This document shows positions 1 to 10,728 of a stretch of DNA of 64,000 nt, piece after piece. Position numbers and translations under genes: made by a program. The notes below the pieces were generated by a model. It ran no database searches. It saw nothing but the letters and a program-made list of their open reading frames with translations, and had not been told where the DNA came from. The stretch is from Prosthecobacter sp. (GTDB lineage: Bacteria; Verrucomicrobiota; Verrucomicrobiia; Verrucomicrobiales; Verrucomicrobiaceae), in the NCBI GenBank assembly GCA_019186985.1, contig JABARQ010000020.1, positions 1 to 64,000 on the forward strand. Direction: 5' to 3'. Within the stretch, counting starts at the first letter, position 1. Every line of letters starts with the position of its first letter.

Positions 1-309
1 TGATAATCACCTAAAGCGAGCTGAAAGGTTCGAAAAATCAGCGAAACCAGAATAACACCTGCGCCTGGCGGCGCAACTGTCATCATGGCCCTTCTGTCAA
101 ATTCTTTAATTTGCCATTACATGCATTGCATGTAGTTAATGATGGCGGGTTTGAAGGCGGTTAAGTCCCTGATTTTGTGTGGTTTAAGGGGCCTGGAAGT
201 GCTGCAACTGCACTTGACGCCCCCCCGCTTTGCCCCTGCCCCGGAGAGGATTTACGGACCGCCTCTTGAAGCCTGGTTTGAGGGCGACAAACGAGACGTT
301 TTTCCCATC
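1..309. other. gene-free left edge of the window
   Basis: I see no convincing gene here. The only longer open frame on the + strand runs on into the antisense of the ThuA-like gene and has no family features. The stretch holds a small GC hairpin at 60-75 (six-base arms around TGGC) and a perfect 8-base inverted repeat at 118-134. The neighbouring ThuA-like gene ends at 310 on the minus strand, so this DNA lies downstream of it; whatever is left of the window may use it as a promoter region. No U-tract terminator was seen, only a weak 5-base hairpin at 289-301. Confidence 0.5.
118..134. repeat. perfect 8-bp inverted repeat, possible operator
   Basis: TACATGCA and TGCATGTA flank a single T, giving a 17-base palindrome inside an AT-rich stretch. 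Such compact, uninterrupted symmetry is typical of a site for a dimeric DNA-binding protein rather than of an RNA terminator, because the loop is only one base. No regulator gene lies beside it, so its function is inferred. Confidence 0.35.
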
Positions 310-1236
310 CTAGTTCTTCGCTTTACCCTTGGGCTTTTCAGGCAGGCCCTGGCCGGGTTTCAGGTCGAGGTTGGCGAGCATGTCAGCCTCAGTGATGACT
401 GAAGAGACGCCTTCCGCCGGAATTTCGGCCTTGGCGGTCCAAAGAATGGCGTTCAGGACAAGCTTCCGCTGGTCGCTGTTGGCCCATCCTTGGTGAAAAT
501 GGCCGCCGGTGAAGCCGAAGCCACGGCCGCCGTCGCTGCGCTCGCAGGCCCAGGCGACGTGCTGCTTCTCCTTGTTCTTGACGGATTCACGGACGGCTGG
601 GTTGCCGCTGTGGTGGCCGTCGGGCCGGCTCATGGTCGAGTCCGGGGCCACATCGCTCAGGATCGGGGTCACTCCCTCCATGCCCTTGCGGAAGCGCATG
701 TAGAAATACCACTCGTCATTGGTGCCAAAAGGCTTAACTCCGGAGCTGATCGGGTGAACAGGCAGTTCCTTGAAATTGGCGTCCCAGTGCGGGTTGACGC
801 TCCAGTTGATCTCGAAGCAGCCGCCCATCCAGTCGATGAACTCCTTGCCGCCCTTTTCAATCGTGGGTTCAACCGCGTAATGCAGGGTCAGGAAGCCGCA
901 GCCGCGCTTCATTTCCTTGTCGAGCTGCTGGAGGCGGTCGCCCTGGAGCGCCGGGTGGCCGCCGCCGCCGTCCGAGTAGATGACCACCGTGGAGGCCTGA
1001 GCGAGTTCCTCAGCGGCCGGCCAGCCGCCGTGGAGGTGAGCGCGGACATCGACCTGGTCCCCTGCTCCCTGCTCCAGGCACTTTTTCAGAAGCAGGATGC
1101 CGGCGTTGTGCTCGTGCTGACCGGGGCCATGGGAGGGACGGCCGGCGATCATGACGATCAGCTTTTTATCAGCGGCGGACAGGCTTGATGCAGCGGCCGT
1201 GAGAAGGACGGCGAAGGCGAGGACGAGATGTTTCAT
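310..1236 (-). CDS. ThuA-like domain protein, secreted
   Basis: 308 residues. An N-terminal signal peptide (hydrophobic stretch after MKHL, cleavage near residue 21, SLSAAD) precedes a ThuA-like domain of glutamine-amidotransferase-like fold. Supporting motifs are the opening strand LIVMIAGRPSHGPGQHEHN, the VVIYSDGGGGH segment and the late GFGFTGGHFHQGW block. ThuA was first linked to trehalose/disaccharide use in rhizobia, but in Verrucomicrobia and Planctomycetes the exported paralogues have no settled activity. The C-terminus is a short Lys/Pro-rich tail. It lies 144 bases downstream of nuoF on the same strand. A second member of the family is at 19586-20452. The family call is firm; substrate unknown. 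Confidence 0.85.
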   Translation of the reverse strand: MKHLVLAFAVLLTAAASSLSAADKKLIVMIAGRPSHGPGQHEHNAGILLLKKCLEQGAGDQVDVRAHLHGGWPAAEELAQASTVVIYSDGGGGHPALQGDRLQQLDKEMKRGCGFLTLHYAVEPTIEKGGKEFIDWMGGCFEINWSVNPHWDANFKELPVHPISSGVKPFGTNDEWYFYMRFRKGMEGVTPILSDVAPDSTMSRPDGHHSGNPAVRESVKNKEKQHVAWACERSDGGRGFGFTGGHFHQGWANSDQRKLVLNAILWTAKAEIPAEGVSSVITEADMLANLDLKPGQGLPEKPKGKAKN

Positions 1237-1380
1237 GAAGAGGATGGAAAAAGGGCAAACGCTGTCGAGGAGCGCAGCTTTTCATTCAGCCACCGGCAGA
1301 TGGAAGAACGTCAGCGACAGGCGATGCAACGGCCGGGATTGCCGCTGCACGGGCATTTCGATTTCAACGGGTGCCAGTCC

Positions 1381-2769
<1,389 letters not shown>

Positions 2770-2929
2770 GAGGGGGAGGAGGTCGCTGAGCAGTATTCCG
2801 CTACGGCTGGGAGCGGCAAGCGGGTTTGTGAAAAATTTCACAAGCCGGGCAACGCTTCGGACAAGCAGGCGGAAACGAGCTGGAGAGTCGGCGCAACTCC
2901 CCTGCCCCTGGCGGCGTTATTGCAGCGTC

Positions 2930-4132
2930 ATGCCGTCGTTTAGTCCGCTTTTACTGATCTCCCTTCTGTTTCTCTGTCCCCAGATGAAGGCCCAGCAGGC
3001 CGGAGACTGGGTGCATTCACGAGGTGATGAAGCCATGCAGGGGCGGTCGGCGGTGGACCTGCAGCTGCCTCTGGAGCTGGCCTGGCAGCACTCCATGATG
3101 GAGAGGCCCAAGGGGCAGTCCGAGATGCTGGTAAGCAGCGCCGTGGTGAGAGGCGGCAAGGTTTACGCCGGGTGCAAGGACGGCAAATTCCGCTGCCTGA
3201 AGCTCGAGACCGGCGAAAAGATCTGGGAGGCCGAGGGCAAGGGTGCCTTTGATGGAGCGGCGGCCTTTGCCGGAGAGCTTGTGGTGGCGGGCTGCCAGGA
3301 CGGGTTCATCTACGCCTGGAACGCCGACACCGGCAAGGAGGCCTGGAAGTATGAAACCGAGGCCGAGGTGCATGCAGCGGCGAATGTCTGGACCGATCCG
3401 GCGACGCAGGTGCAGAAGGTGCTGATCGGCAGCTATGACTACAAGGTTTACTGCCTGGACGCCAGGACCGGCAAGCAGGACTGGGCGGCGGAAACCGGCT
3501 ACTACATCAACGGCGGCGCGGCCGTGGGCGACGGCAAGGTGGTGTTTGGCGGCTGCGACAGCGTGCTGCACGTCCATGATGTGAAGACCGGCAAGGAGGA
3601 GCGCCAGATCGAGGTCGGCGCCTACATCGGCAACAATGTCGCCATCGCCGACGGCGTCATCTATGTCTCGCACTACGGCAACCGTGTCGGTGCCTACAGT
3701 CTGACCGAAGGGGCCAAGGTCTGGGAGTATGGCGAACGTGAATTTGAGTATTACGCAGCGCCGACCATCTGGGAAAAGACCGTGTTCTGCGGCGGGCGGG
3801 ACAAACGTTTCCATGCCATCGACCGCAGCACGGGAGCCAAGAAATGGGAGTTTCGCTGCCGGGACAGGATCGACAGCAGCGCGGTGGTCTGCGCGGGCAA
3901 GGGCGTCATCTTTGGCAGCGACGACGGCTATCTTTATGTGCTCGATGTGAACGACGGCAAGGAGCTGTGGCAGTATGAGGTCGGTGCGCCGGTGAAGACC
4001 TCTCCCGCGGTGGCGGGCGACTACGTCATCGTGGGGGCGGACGACGGCAGCCTGTATTGCTTCAAGGCGGCGGCTTCTACGGCAGCCCCGGCCTCTGCAG
4101 CGCCCGCAGCGTTACCAGCGCCGGCCAAGTGA
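2930..4132 (+). CDS. PQQ-like beta-propeller repeat protein
   Basis: 400 residues with a signal peptide (MPSFSPLLLISLLFL, cleavage near MKAQQAG). The rest is a run of about seven to eight repeats of the PQQ-enzyme/outer-membrane YfgL (BamB) type, recognisable by recurring 'G.vyaG..DG...aLd..TGk..W' units such as YAWNADTGKEAWKY and YCLDARTGKQDWAA. These form a beta-propeller that serves as a scaffold or binding platform. No dehydrogenase active-site residues were recognised, so an enzymatic role is not claimed. The C-terminus is Ala/Pro-rich. The longer frame back to 2708 overlaps nuoF and lacks a signal peptide, so ATG 2930 was chosen. It precedes the sulfatase gene by 60 bases and may be cotranscribed with it. 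Confidence 0.85.
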   Translation: MPSFSPLLLISLLFLCPQMKAQQAGDWVHSRGDEAMQGRSAVDLQLPLELAWQHSMMERPKGQSEMLVSSAVVRGGKVYAGCKDGKFRCLKLETGEKIWEAEGKGAFDGAAAFAGELVVAGCQDGFIYAWNADTGKEAWKYETEAEVHAAANVWTDPATQVQKVLIGSYDYKVYCLDARTGKQDWAAETGYYINGGAAVGDGKVVFGGCDSVLHVHDVKTGKEERQIEVGAYIGNNVAIADGVIYVSHYGNRVGAYSLTEGAKVWEYGEREFEYYAAPTIWEKTVFCGGRDKRFHAIDRSTGAKKWEFRCRDRIDSSAVVCAGKGVIFGSDDGYLYVLDVNDGKELWQYEVGAPVKTSPAVAGDYVIVGADDGSLYCFKAAASTAAPASAAPAALPAPAK

Positions 4133-4192
4133 GCTGGATGTTTAATCTCATGTTATGAGCGGCGGGGCCGGTGCGTTCCCTGCACCACCTGC

Positions 4193-5716
4193 ATGATTTC
4201 ACTTCCGCTGCCGCACCGTCTACTGATCGTCCTGGTCTGCCTGACGCCCGCCCTGTCCCTGACGGCGGCCGAGGGCGGGCGGCCTAACATCCTGTTCATC
4301 CTCGTCGATGACCAGTCGCCGCAGGACCTGAAGATGTACAATCCCAAATCCACGCTGAGCACGCCGAACCTTGACCGGCTGGCGGCCGAGGGCATGGTTT
4401 TTGACGGAGCCTACCACATGGGGTCGTCGCTGGGGGCCGTGTGCACGCCGTCGCGTCACATGATCATGAGCGGTCGCACCGTCTGGCGACTGCCGGTTTC
4501 ACCCTGGGCGGCGAAGACCAGCCCTCCGGCCCTGGAGCAGAACACGATTCCCGCCGTCTTCAACCGCGCCGGCTACGCCACCATGAGGACCTGCAAGATG
4601 GGCAACAGCTACGAGGCCGCGAACAAACTGTTCACCGTGCGGCGCGACGCCAGCAAGCGCGGGGGCGATGCGGAAAGCGGCAGCGCCTGGCATGCCGAGC
4701 AGGTGCTGGATTATCTCAAGAACCGCGAGGGCACGAAGGACACCACGCCTTTCCTGATCTACTTCGGCTTCTCGCATCCGCACGACACCCGCGACGGCAG
4801 GCCCGAGCTGCTGGCGAAGTATGGCGCCACCAATCATACGGACGAATCCAGGCCGCCCTCGCCGCACAGCCTGCAGCCCGAGCTGCCGGCCAATTACCTG
4901 GAGAAGCATCCGTTTGACACCACGCACAGCGACGTGCGGGACGAGATCGGGGTCAGCGGCGTGTGGAAGCGGCGGGATGAGGCGAGCATCCGCAACGAGC
5001 TGGGGCGTGAGTTTGCCTGCAGCGAGAACATCGACGAGCAGGTCGGCCGCGTTTTGAAGAGGCTGGAGGCGATGGGCGAGCTGGACAACACCTACATCTT
5101 CTACACCGCCGATCATGGCATCTCGATCGGGCGGCACGGGCTGATGGGAAAGCAGAACCTCTACCAGCACACCTGGCGGGTTCCCTTCATCGTCAAAGGC
5201 CCGGGCATCCAGGCGGGCAGCCGGGTGGAGGGCAACATCTACCTGCTCGACGTGCTGGCCACGCTTTGTGACCTGACCGGCATCCAGGCGCCCGCCAGCA
5301 GCGAGGGCCTCAGCTTCAGGCCCGTGCTGGAAGGACGGCGCAAGCAGGTGCGCGACGTCCTATATGGGGCCTACGCCGGAGGTGGCAAACCCGGGATGCG
5401 CTGTGTGAAGCAGGGCGACTGGAAGCTCATCCGCTACGAGGCCCCGGATCGCGGGGTGAATGAAACGCAGCTTTTCAACCTGGCGGACAACCCGGACGAA
5501 CTGCTGCCTGAGCATGGTCGCCCCAACCTGGCCCACGATCCCGCTCATGCGGCCAGGCTGGCTGAAATGCAGGCCCTGCTGCTCGCCGAGATGCGGAGGC
5601 TGGAGGATCCCTGGCGTTTTTCAGATCAGCCCGACGACAGGCTGCCCCCTCCCCCGCCGCCAGCAGCCAAGGCTGGCAAAGGCAGGAAAGGCAAGGGCAA
5701 GGAACCGGGGAAATGA
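4193..5716 (+). CDS. formylglycine-dependent sulfatase, exported
   Basis: 507 residues. A signal peptide (cleavage near residue 25) precedes a type I sulfatase domain opening with RPNILFILVDD, whose aspartates bind the catalytic metal. The activation motif is C84-T-P-S-R, in which the cysteine is converted to formylglycine. The second conserved block includes FYTADHGISIGRHGLMGKQN. Such enzymes remove sulfate esters from glycans in the periplasm. The substrate cannot be read from sequence; the PL6 lyase in this window makes a sulfated glycosaminoglycan or algal polysaccharide plausible. The C-terminus is an odd Pro-run followed by a Lys/Gly-rich tail. No sulfatase-maturing enzyme gene is nearby. 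Confidence 0.93.
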   Translation: MISLPLPHRLLIVLVCLTPALSLTAAEGGRPNILFILVDDQSPQDLKMYNPKSTLSTPNLDRLAAEGMVFDGAYHMGSSLGAVCTPSRHMIMSGRTVWRLPVSPWAAKTSPPALEQNTIPAVFNRAGYATMRTCKMGNSYEAANKLFTVRRDASKRGGDAESGSAWHAEQVLDYLKNREGTKDTTPFLIYFGFSHPHDTRDGRPELLAKYGATNHTDESRPPSPHSLQPELPANYLEKHPFDTTHSDVRDEIGVSGVWKRRDEASIRNELGREFACSENIDEQVGRVLKRLEAMGELDNTYIFYTADHGISIGRHGLMGKQNLYQHTWRVPFIVKGPGIQAGSRVEGNIYLLDVLATLCDLTGIQAPASSEGLSFRPVLEGRRKQVRDVLYGAYAGGGKPGMRCVKQGDWKLIRYEAPDRGVNETQLFNLADNPDELLPEHGRPNLAHDPAHAARLAEMQALLLAEMRRLEDPWRFSDQPDDRLPPPPPPAAKAGKGRKGKGKEPGK

Positions 5717-5755
5717 CTGCTCAATCCACCCGGTTCCTGTGCAGGGCCGTCACGA

Positions 5756-7507
5756 TCACATCCGCTCCGTGGTCTCAATGCCGAGCAGGCCGAGGCCGGT
5801 CTTCAAGACGCGGCTGGTGGCTTCGCAAAGCGTGAGACGCGTGTTACGAACCGCCCCCTCCGACTTCAGCACCGGGCAGGCTTCGTAGAAGCTGTGGTAG
5901 GTGTTGGCGAGTTCGAAGAGGTAGTTCGCGAGCAGGTTCGGCTTGTGATCGAGCAGCACGTCGTGCGTCGTCTCGGCAAACTGGGCCAGCTTGATGGCCA
6001 GCACGCGCTCAGCCGGGTCGGTGAGGGAGAGTTCACCCGTAAGCTTCACAGCCCCGTCCAGTTTCCGGAAGATGCTGCGGGTGCGGACATAGGCGTTCAG
6101 CAGATAGGGCGCGGTGTTGCCCTGAAGGCTGAGCATCTTGTCCCAGCTGAACTTGTAGTCGGTGAGACGGTTCTGGCTGAGTTCCGCATACTTCACGGCT
6201 CCGGTGCCGATGACCCGGGCGATTTCATCCTTCTCGACATCGCTCAGCCCCTGTTCCTTGGCATCGGCCGCCTCGCGGGCGCGCTCCACGGCCTCCTCGA
6301 TGACCTCGAGTAGCCCGACGGTCTCACCGCTGCGCGTCTTGAACATCTTGCCGTCCGGCCCCAGGATGCTGCCGAAGGCAATGTGGGTCATCGACGTGGT
6401 GACGCCGCGCCGTTTCGCCGCCGCGAAGACCTGCCGGAAGTGGAGCTGCTGCGGTGCGCCGACGACGTACCAGATTTCATCCGCCTGCCATTCCCGGACT
6501 CGGTAGTCGATGGTGGCCAGGTCAGTGGTGGCGTAAAGGAAGCCTCCATCGCTCTTGCGGATGATGCAGGGCGCGGCCTTCCATTCATCCTTCTCCTTGA
6601 TGAGGAAGGGATCGTCCTCCGGCTTCACGCTGCCGTCGCTGAAGACCACGGTGGCGCCTTCGCTGATCGTGGCGATGCCTTTCGCCAGCATGTCCTCCAC
6701 CAGCGGCGCCAGAGCGTCGTTGTAGAAGCTCTCGCCGAGATAGTGGTCGAACTTGATGTCGAGGGTGCCGTACACCTTCTCAAGCTGCTCCAGGGTGAGG
6801 CGCACGCACTCCTTCCAGATGCCGAGGTTTTCGGCATCGCCCTGCTGAAGCTTCACCAGCTCGCCCTTGCAGGTTTCGAGCACGGCTTCATCGGCCTTGG
6901 TGGCGGCGTTGACGGCCTTGTAAACCCTCACCAGCTCATGGATCGGGTCCTTTTGGAGGGCCGCCTTGTCGAGCTGCGTCTTCCAGCCATGGATGATCAT
7001 GCCGAACTGCGTGCCCCAGTCGCCGACATGGTTGTCGGTGATGACCTGATGACCGATGAACCGGGCGATGCGCGCCAGGGAGTCGCCGATGAAGGTGCTG
7101 CGGATGTGGCCCACATGCATCGGCTTGGCGATGTTGGGCGCGGAGAAGTCCACGACGATGCGCCGCGGGGCCGCCACGGCGGGCACGCCCACCTTGTCAT
7201 CGGCCGCGATGGTGCCAAGCCTGGCCGCCAGGGCCGTGGCGCTGAGGGTGAAGTTGAGGAATCCAGGGCCGTCCACCGTGACCTTTTCACAGAGGTCGTC
7301 GACCTGCAGGGCCGCCTTGACCTGCTCGGCCAGGGCGCGCGGATTGGTCTTCTTCTGCTTGCCCAGGACCATGGCCGCGTTGCTTTGATAGTCACCGAAT
7401 CGTGTGTCTGAAGCGATGACGACAGCAGGCGTGAAACCCTCCGGCAGGGCGATGCCGGAGGCGGTGAAGGCAGCTTGGAGACGGTCGGTGAGAACAGCGC
7501 GAAACAT
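5756..7507 (-). CDS. argS: arginine--tRNA ligase
   Basis: 583 residues, the usual size. A class I aminoacyl-tRNA synthetase that charges tRNA-Arg in the cytoplasm. The N-terminal Add1-like domain is followed by the HIGH-type motif in AKPMHVGHIRST and a KMSKS-equivalent region at DGKMFKTRSGETV. The C-terminal helical anticodon-binding domain (DALR type) ends with ...LGIETTERM. It starts 51 bases downstream of the end of the DUF58-transglutaminase gene on the same strand, so the two may share a transcript. It converges with the sulfatase gene with 39 bases between stops. Confidence 0.97.
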   Translation of the reverse strand: MFRAVLTDRLQAAFTASGIALPEGFTPAVVIASDTRFGDYQSNAAMVLGKQKKTNPRALAEQVKAALQVDDLCEKVTVDGPGFLNFTLSATALAARLGTIAADDKVGVPAVAAPRRIVVDFSAPNIAKPMHVGHIRSTFIGDSLARIARFIGHQVITDNHVGDWGTQFGMIIHGWKTQLDKAALQKDPIHELVRVYKAVNAATKADEAVLETCKGELVKLQQGDAENLGIWKECVRLTLEQLEKVYGTLDIKFDHYLGESFYNDALAPLVEDMLAKGIATISEGATVVFSDGSVKPEDDPFLIKEKDEWKAAPCIIRKSDGGFLYATTDLATIDYRVREWQADEIWYVVGAPQQLHFRQVFAAAKRRGVTTSMTHIAFGSILGPDGKMFKTRSGETVGLLEVIEEAVERAREAADAKEQGLSDVEKDEIARVIGTGAVKYAELSQNRLTDYKFSWDKMLSLQGNTAPYLLNAYVRTRSIFRKLDGAVKLTGELSLTDPAERVLAIKLAQFAETTHDVLLDHKPNLLANYLFELANTYHSFYEACPVLKSEGAVRNTRLTLCEATSRVLKTGLGLLGIETTERM

Positions 7508-7558
7508 GGGGCGCGGAGTGTGACTGCGGAATGCCGATTGTCGAATGCGGAATGCAGC

Positions 7559-10500
7559 TTATCCGACGGCAGCTCCCACCTGCACAGCCTGGCGATGAAA
7601 CTGACGCCAGTCCGCCTCCTGCCCTGCCGGACCGTAGCGTGATTCGGCATAGGAACGGGCCAGTGAACGCACCTGGTCGCCGATCTGCGGCTGGAGGACG
7701 GCCACCCGTTCGGCGTAATGCAGAGGTCCCTCGGAATCATGGCGGGCGGGCGCCCCCAGCTTTTCCAGTCGACGGCAGAGCCCCTGCCATTCGCGCAGCC
7801 AGGGATCGCGCACCGGCGCCGGCCGCCGCAGCCAGAGCAGCAGTCCGAGCAGTCCCAGGGCCAGGGCTGCAAGGCTGGCCAGCAGCAGCCAGTGTCCGCG
7901 CAACCGGCCCAGGCCCAGCCAGTTCATCCAGGCGATCTGCGACTCTTCATCGAAGCTGATCACGTTGTTAAACCAGTCGTATTCCACGCTGTCCCACCAG
8001 AGGCGCAGGTCGGTGACCGCCCGCCAGAGCAGGCTGCCGCGCTGCCGTTCCAGCTCGGCTTCACCACCGGCGAGCAAGGTTCGCAGGTCCAGGGTCATTC
8101 TTTCCGGCACCAGGGCCGCGGTCGGGTCGACACGCGTCCATCCCTGGCCTTCGAGCCAGAGCTCCGTCCAGGCATGGGCATCGGCCTGACGCACAATCAT
8201 GTAGCCGCCGCGATCCGACCACTCGCCGCCCATGTAGCCGATGACAATGCGCGCCGGGACGCCGGCCGCCCTCATCAGCGTCGCAAAGGCCGCGCTGAAG
8301 TGTTCGCAGAAGCCCACCTTCCGGCCAAACACGAACTGATCGAGCGCATCGGGCCCCTCATAGATGCCGGGTTCCAGGCTGTATTGAAAGCCCTGCTGCT
8401 GGAGATGCCTCACCGCGAGCTGGGCCGTCACGACATCCCTTCCCCCTGAAGACTTTTGAAAGCCTTCGGCCAGGGCCCTGATCCCGGGTGAGACAGCTGG
8501 CGGCAGACGAAGGGCGGCTCGGCGCTGATCCGCCGTCAGCGTCCCCTTTTCCTGAGTCAGGCGGGACGTGACCTCGAAACGCCTCAGGCTGTCCACAGGT
8601 TCACTGGTGCTCAGGACATCATCCATGTCAGGCAGGGTTCGCCGACCATCGTCGATGCTTTGGAGCGGCACATCCAGGGCCGGAAGCCAGCGCTGCCCAT
8701 GAGGTTCCAGGGTGATCGTCTGCCGGATGTCCGAACGTTTCACCAGGCGCAGCCGCGGCGCGCCATCCATCGGCAGCCCGCGCTGCCAGGTCAGGCCGTC
8801 GTCACACTGCCAGAGGATGAGGCAGCGCCAGTAGCGCGAGGCGTGGGCGGGTGGTTCGCTTTCGGGGAACTCCGCCCGGAAGGCCACCTCGTCACTGGTG
8901 GCGATCTTGGAAATGCGGCCTGGTTCCAGCGAACTGGTGATGCCGGTCATGTGCGTGCGCTGTGCCCCCATGCGCTCCAGGAAATGCAGGCTGCTGCGGG
9001 GGAAGACAAAGAACAGCACGGCGGCCACCGGCAGCGCCTGGGCCAGCATGATCCCCGTCAGCCTCAGGGGCACGGCCCAGCCATCGGCTCCGCGACGGAA
9101 GCGCACCATGCATGCGGCGATGCCTGAAAAGACCGCAAAGGCCCAGAGCGAGCGGCTCAGGCTCTGGTCCGAGAGCAGGCAGCACAGGCACAGGAACCAG
9201 CCGACCAGGCTGAGCACCTGGAAGTCATGAGGCGTGCGCGACTCCAGCAGCTTTGCGCCCAGCAGGACGAGCAGCACCGCAATGCCGCCCTCCATGCTCA
9301 TCAGGCTGCCCGTGCTCAGATGCACGGCCGCAAGTCCGGCCAGCAGCACCGAAAGGCTGCCTAACGAAAAAGTGCGGACTGGAGCCCCGCCCAGTCCGCC
9401 CGACCGCCAGGCCTTCTGTTTCCAGCCGGGTTCGGCAAACCCAAGCCGCCAGATGACACAGCCCGCGAAAAGCAGGGCGGCCGCCGGCGGCACGATGTCC
9501 AGGAGCATCACGCCACAGACCGAGAGAATCAGGCAGAGCACCAGCAGGGGCATTGGCGGCAGACGGCTGCCACGTTCATGACCGAGGGGCATCCGGCGCC
9601 TTTTCAGACTTGCCGGAGGCTGGCCCTGTCCGCCTCCCTCCGCCAGGGCGTCCAGACAGCGAACCGCATGAGCAGGTCCGAGGCCCGCCTCGATTTCAGG
9701 TTCACCAGGAAGCCTGAGCCCATAGGGCAGCCCCTCCTGTTCAGCCTGCTCAATCCAGCGGGCGAGCTGGCCTGCGCGTTCGGATTCCGGCAGGGGCAGC
9801 TTGTCCCAGTCCAGGGTGACCGCCTGCCGGCTGCCGCCCGACCACTGCTTCACCAGCAGGGGGCGCCCTCTTGCCACCGCGCGCCAGTCCACATGGCGGA
9901 GAGAATCCCCCGGCTGCCATTCCCGCATTCCGGCAAAATCATCCCCTTCCCGTCCTGGCCTGCCCCCGGCGGAAAGCTCGCCTGCAAGTTCACCGCTCAG
10001 CTGCCGGTCCGGCTGAGGCAGAGGCAGGCTTCCCGCAGCCTTGGGATGAATCCGTCGGTCGATGACGATCTCCACCAGTCTCTCCGCGCTGAAAAAACCC
10101 ATGGGATAGGAGCTGCGCAGCAGGACGCACAGGCTTTTCTGAACCCCGGTTTCGGCAGAAGCGGTCAGCATCACCTGCTCCGAGGCCCCGGGTGGCACCT
10201 GCTCAACGAACGCCCACTGGCCGCCATCCGCATTCATGAGTTCAATCCCGGAGGCGCCCAGGCGGGTGGTCGAGTGAAGCTCCAGGGAAACCCGGCCCGC
10301 CTCGCCGGCCCTGCCCCTGCCCTGGCGTCCCGCTGAAACCTCAACACCCCGCAGGTTTTCCCGCGCTCGAAGCCAGGACATGGCCGCCAGCACCGAGGTG
10401 GCAAAACATAGCAGGTAGGCCACCCCGTTGTTCTGGACTGCGCCGGCATAGCCCATCGCCAGGATGACTCCAGTCAGTGAAAACGTGTGCAGGTTGACCT

Positions 10501-10609
10501 TCACGCTGACACGACCTGACGAATCGCTCCGCCAACGCCCTGCACCGCTGCCTGAAGCAGGGGGGGAAGGAGTGGATCGAGGAGATGCCATCGTTGCTGG
10601 CATCAGCAT
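7559..10609 (-). CDS. DUF58-transglutaminase (TgpA-type) fusion membrane protein
   Basis: 1016 residues in one uninterrupted frame. The N-terminal part (about 1-330) has two membrane segments and the DUF58 signature PGDSLRHVDWRA at 234-245. From about 352 a second unit begins: a bundle of membrane helices (DUF3488-like), then a transglutaminase-like domain with a full catalytic triad, C768 (GFCEHFSAA), H812 (DAHAWTE) and D828 (VDPTAA), then a final membrane helix near 905-927 and a cytoplasmic tail resembling DUF4129. In most bacteria DUF58 and TgpA are separate neighbours downstream of a MoxR ATPase; here they are fused and no moxR is adjacent. ATG 10591 is an alternative start. Exact substrate unknown; a role in envelope or secreted-protein processing is inferred. 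Confidence 0.88.
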   Translation of the reverse strand: MLMPATMASPRSTPSPPASGSGAGRWRSDSSGRVSVKVNLHTFSLTGVILAMGYAGAVQNNGVAYLLCFATSVLAAMSWLRARENLRGVEVSAGRQGRGRAGEAGRVSLELHSTTRLGASGIELMNADGGQWAFVEQVPPGASEQVMLTASAETGVQKSLCVLLRSSYPMGFFSAERLVEIVIDRRIHPKAAGSLPLPQPDRQLSGELAGELSAGGRPGREGDDFAGMREWQPGDSLRHVDWRAVARGRPLLVKQWSGGSRQAVTLDWDKLPLPESERAGQLARWIEQAEQEGLPYGLRLPGEPEIEAGLGPAHAVRCLDALAEGGGQGQPPASLKRRRMPLGHERGSRLPPMPLLVLCLILSVCGVMLLDIVPPAAALLFAGCVIWRLGFAEPGWKQKAWRSGGLGGAPVRTFSLGSLSVLLAGLAAVHLSTGSLMSMEGGIAVLLVLLGAKLLESRTPHDFQVLSLVGWFLCLCCLLSDQSLSRSLWAFAVFSGIAACMVRFRRGADGWAVPLRLTGIMLAQALPVAAVLFFVFPRSSLHFLERMGAQRTHMTGITSSLEPGRISKIATSDEVAFRAEFPESEPPAHASRYWRCLILWQCDDGLTWQRGLPMDGAPRLRLVKRSDIRQTITLEPHGQRWLPALDVPLQSIDDGRRTLPDMDDVLSTSEPVDSLRRFEVTSRLTQEKGTLTADQRRAALRLPPAVSPGIRALAEGFQKSSGGRDVVTAQLAVRHLQQQGFQYSLEPGIYEGPDALDQFVFGRKVGFCEHFSAAFATLMRAAGVPARIVIGYMGGEWSDRGGYMIVRQADAHAWTELWLEGQGWTRVDPTAALVPERMTLDLRTLLAGGEAELERQRGSLLWRAVTDLRLWWDSVEYDWFNNVISFDEESQIAWMNWLGLGRLRGHWLLLASLAALALGLLGLLLWLRRPAPVRDPWLREWQGLCRRLEKLGAPARHDSEGPLHYAERVAVLQPQIGDQVRSLARSYAESRYGPAGQEADWRQFHRQAVQVGAAVG

Positions 10610-10728
10610 AAAAAGATGTCAGATGGCGACTCAAGGCGCGAATCCGGTTTCACGAAGAAAAACAGGCCCCGCCATCTGGTGAATTCGTGATTGCCACCGC
10701 CGCCCATGCCGTTCACTCTCCGCCCCGC

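Noticed and set aside
3017-3814. Minus strand open frame opposite the first PQQ-like propeller
   Set aside because: Antisense shadow of a gene with clear repeats and a signal peptide; no recognisable domain of its own.
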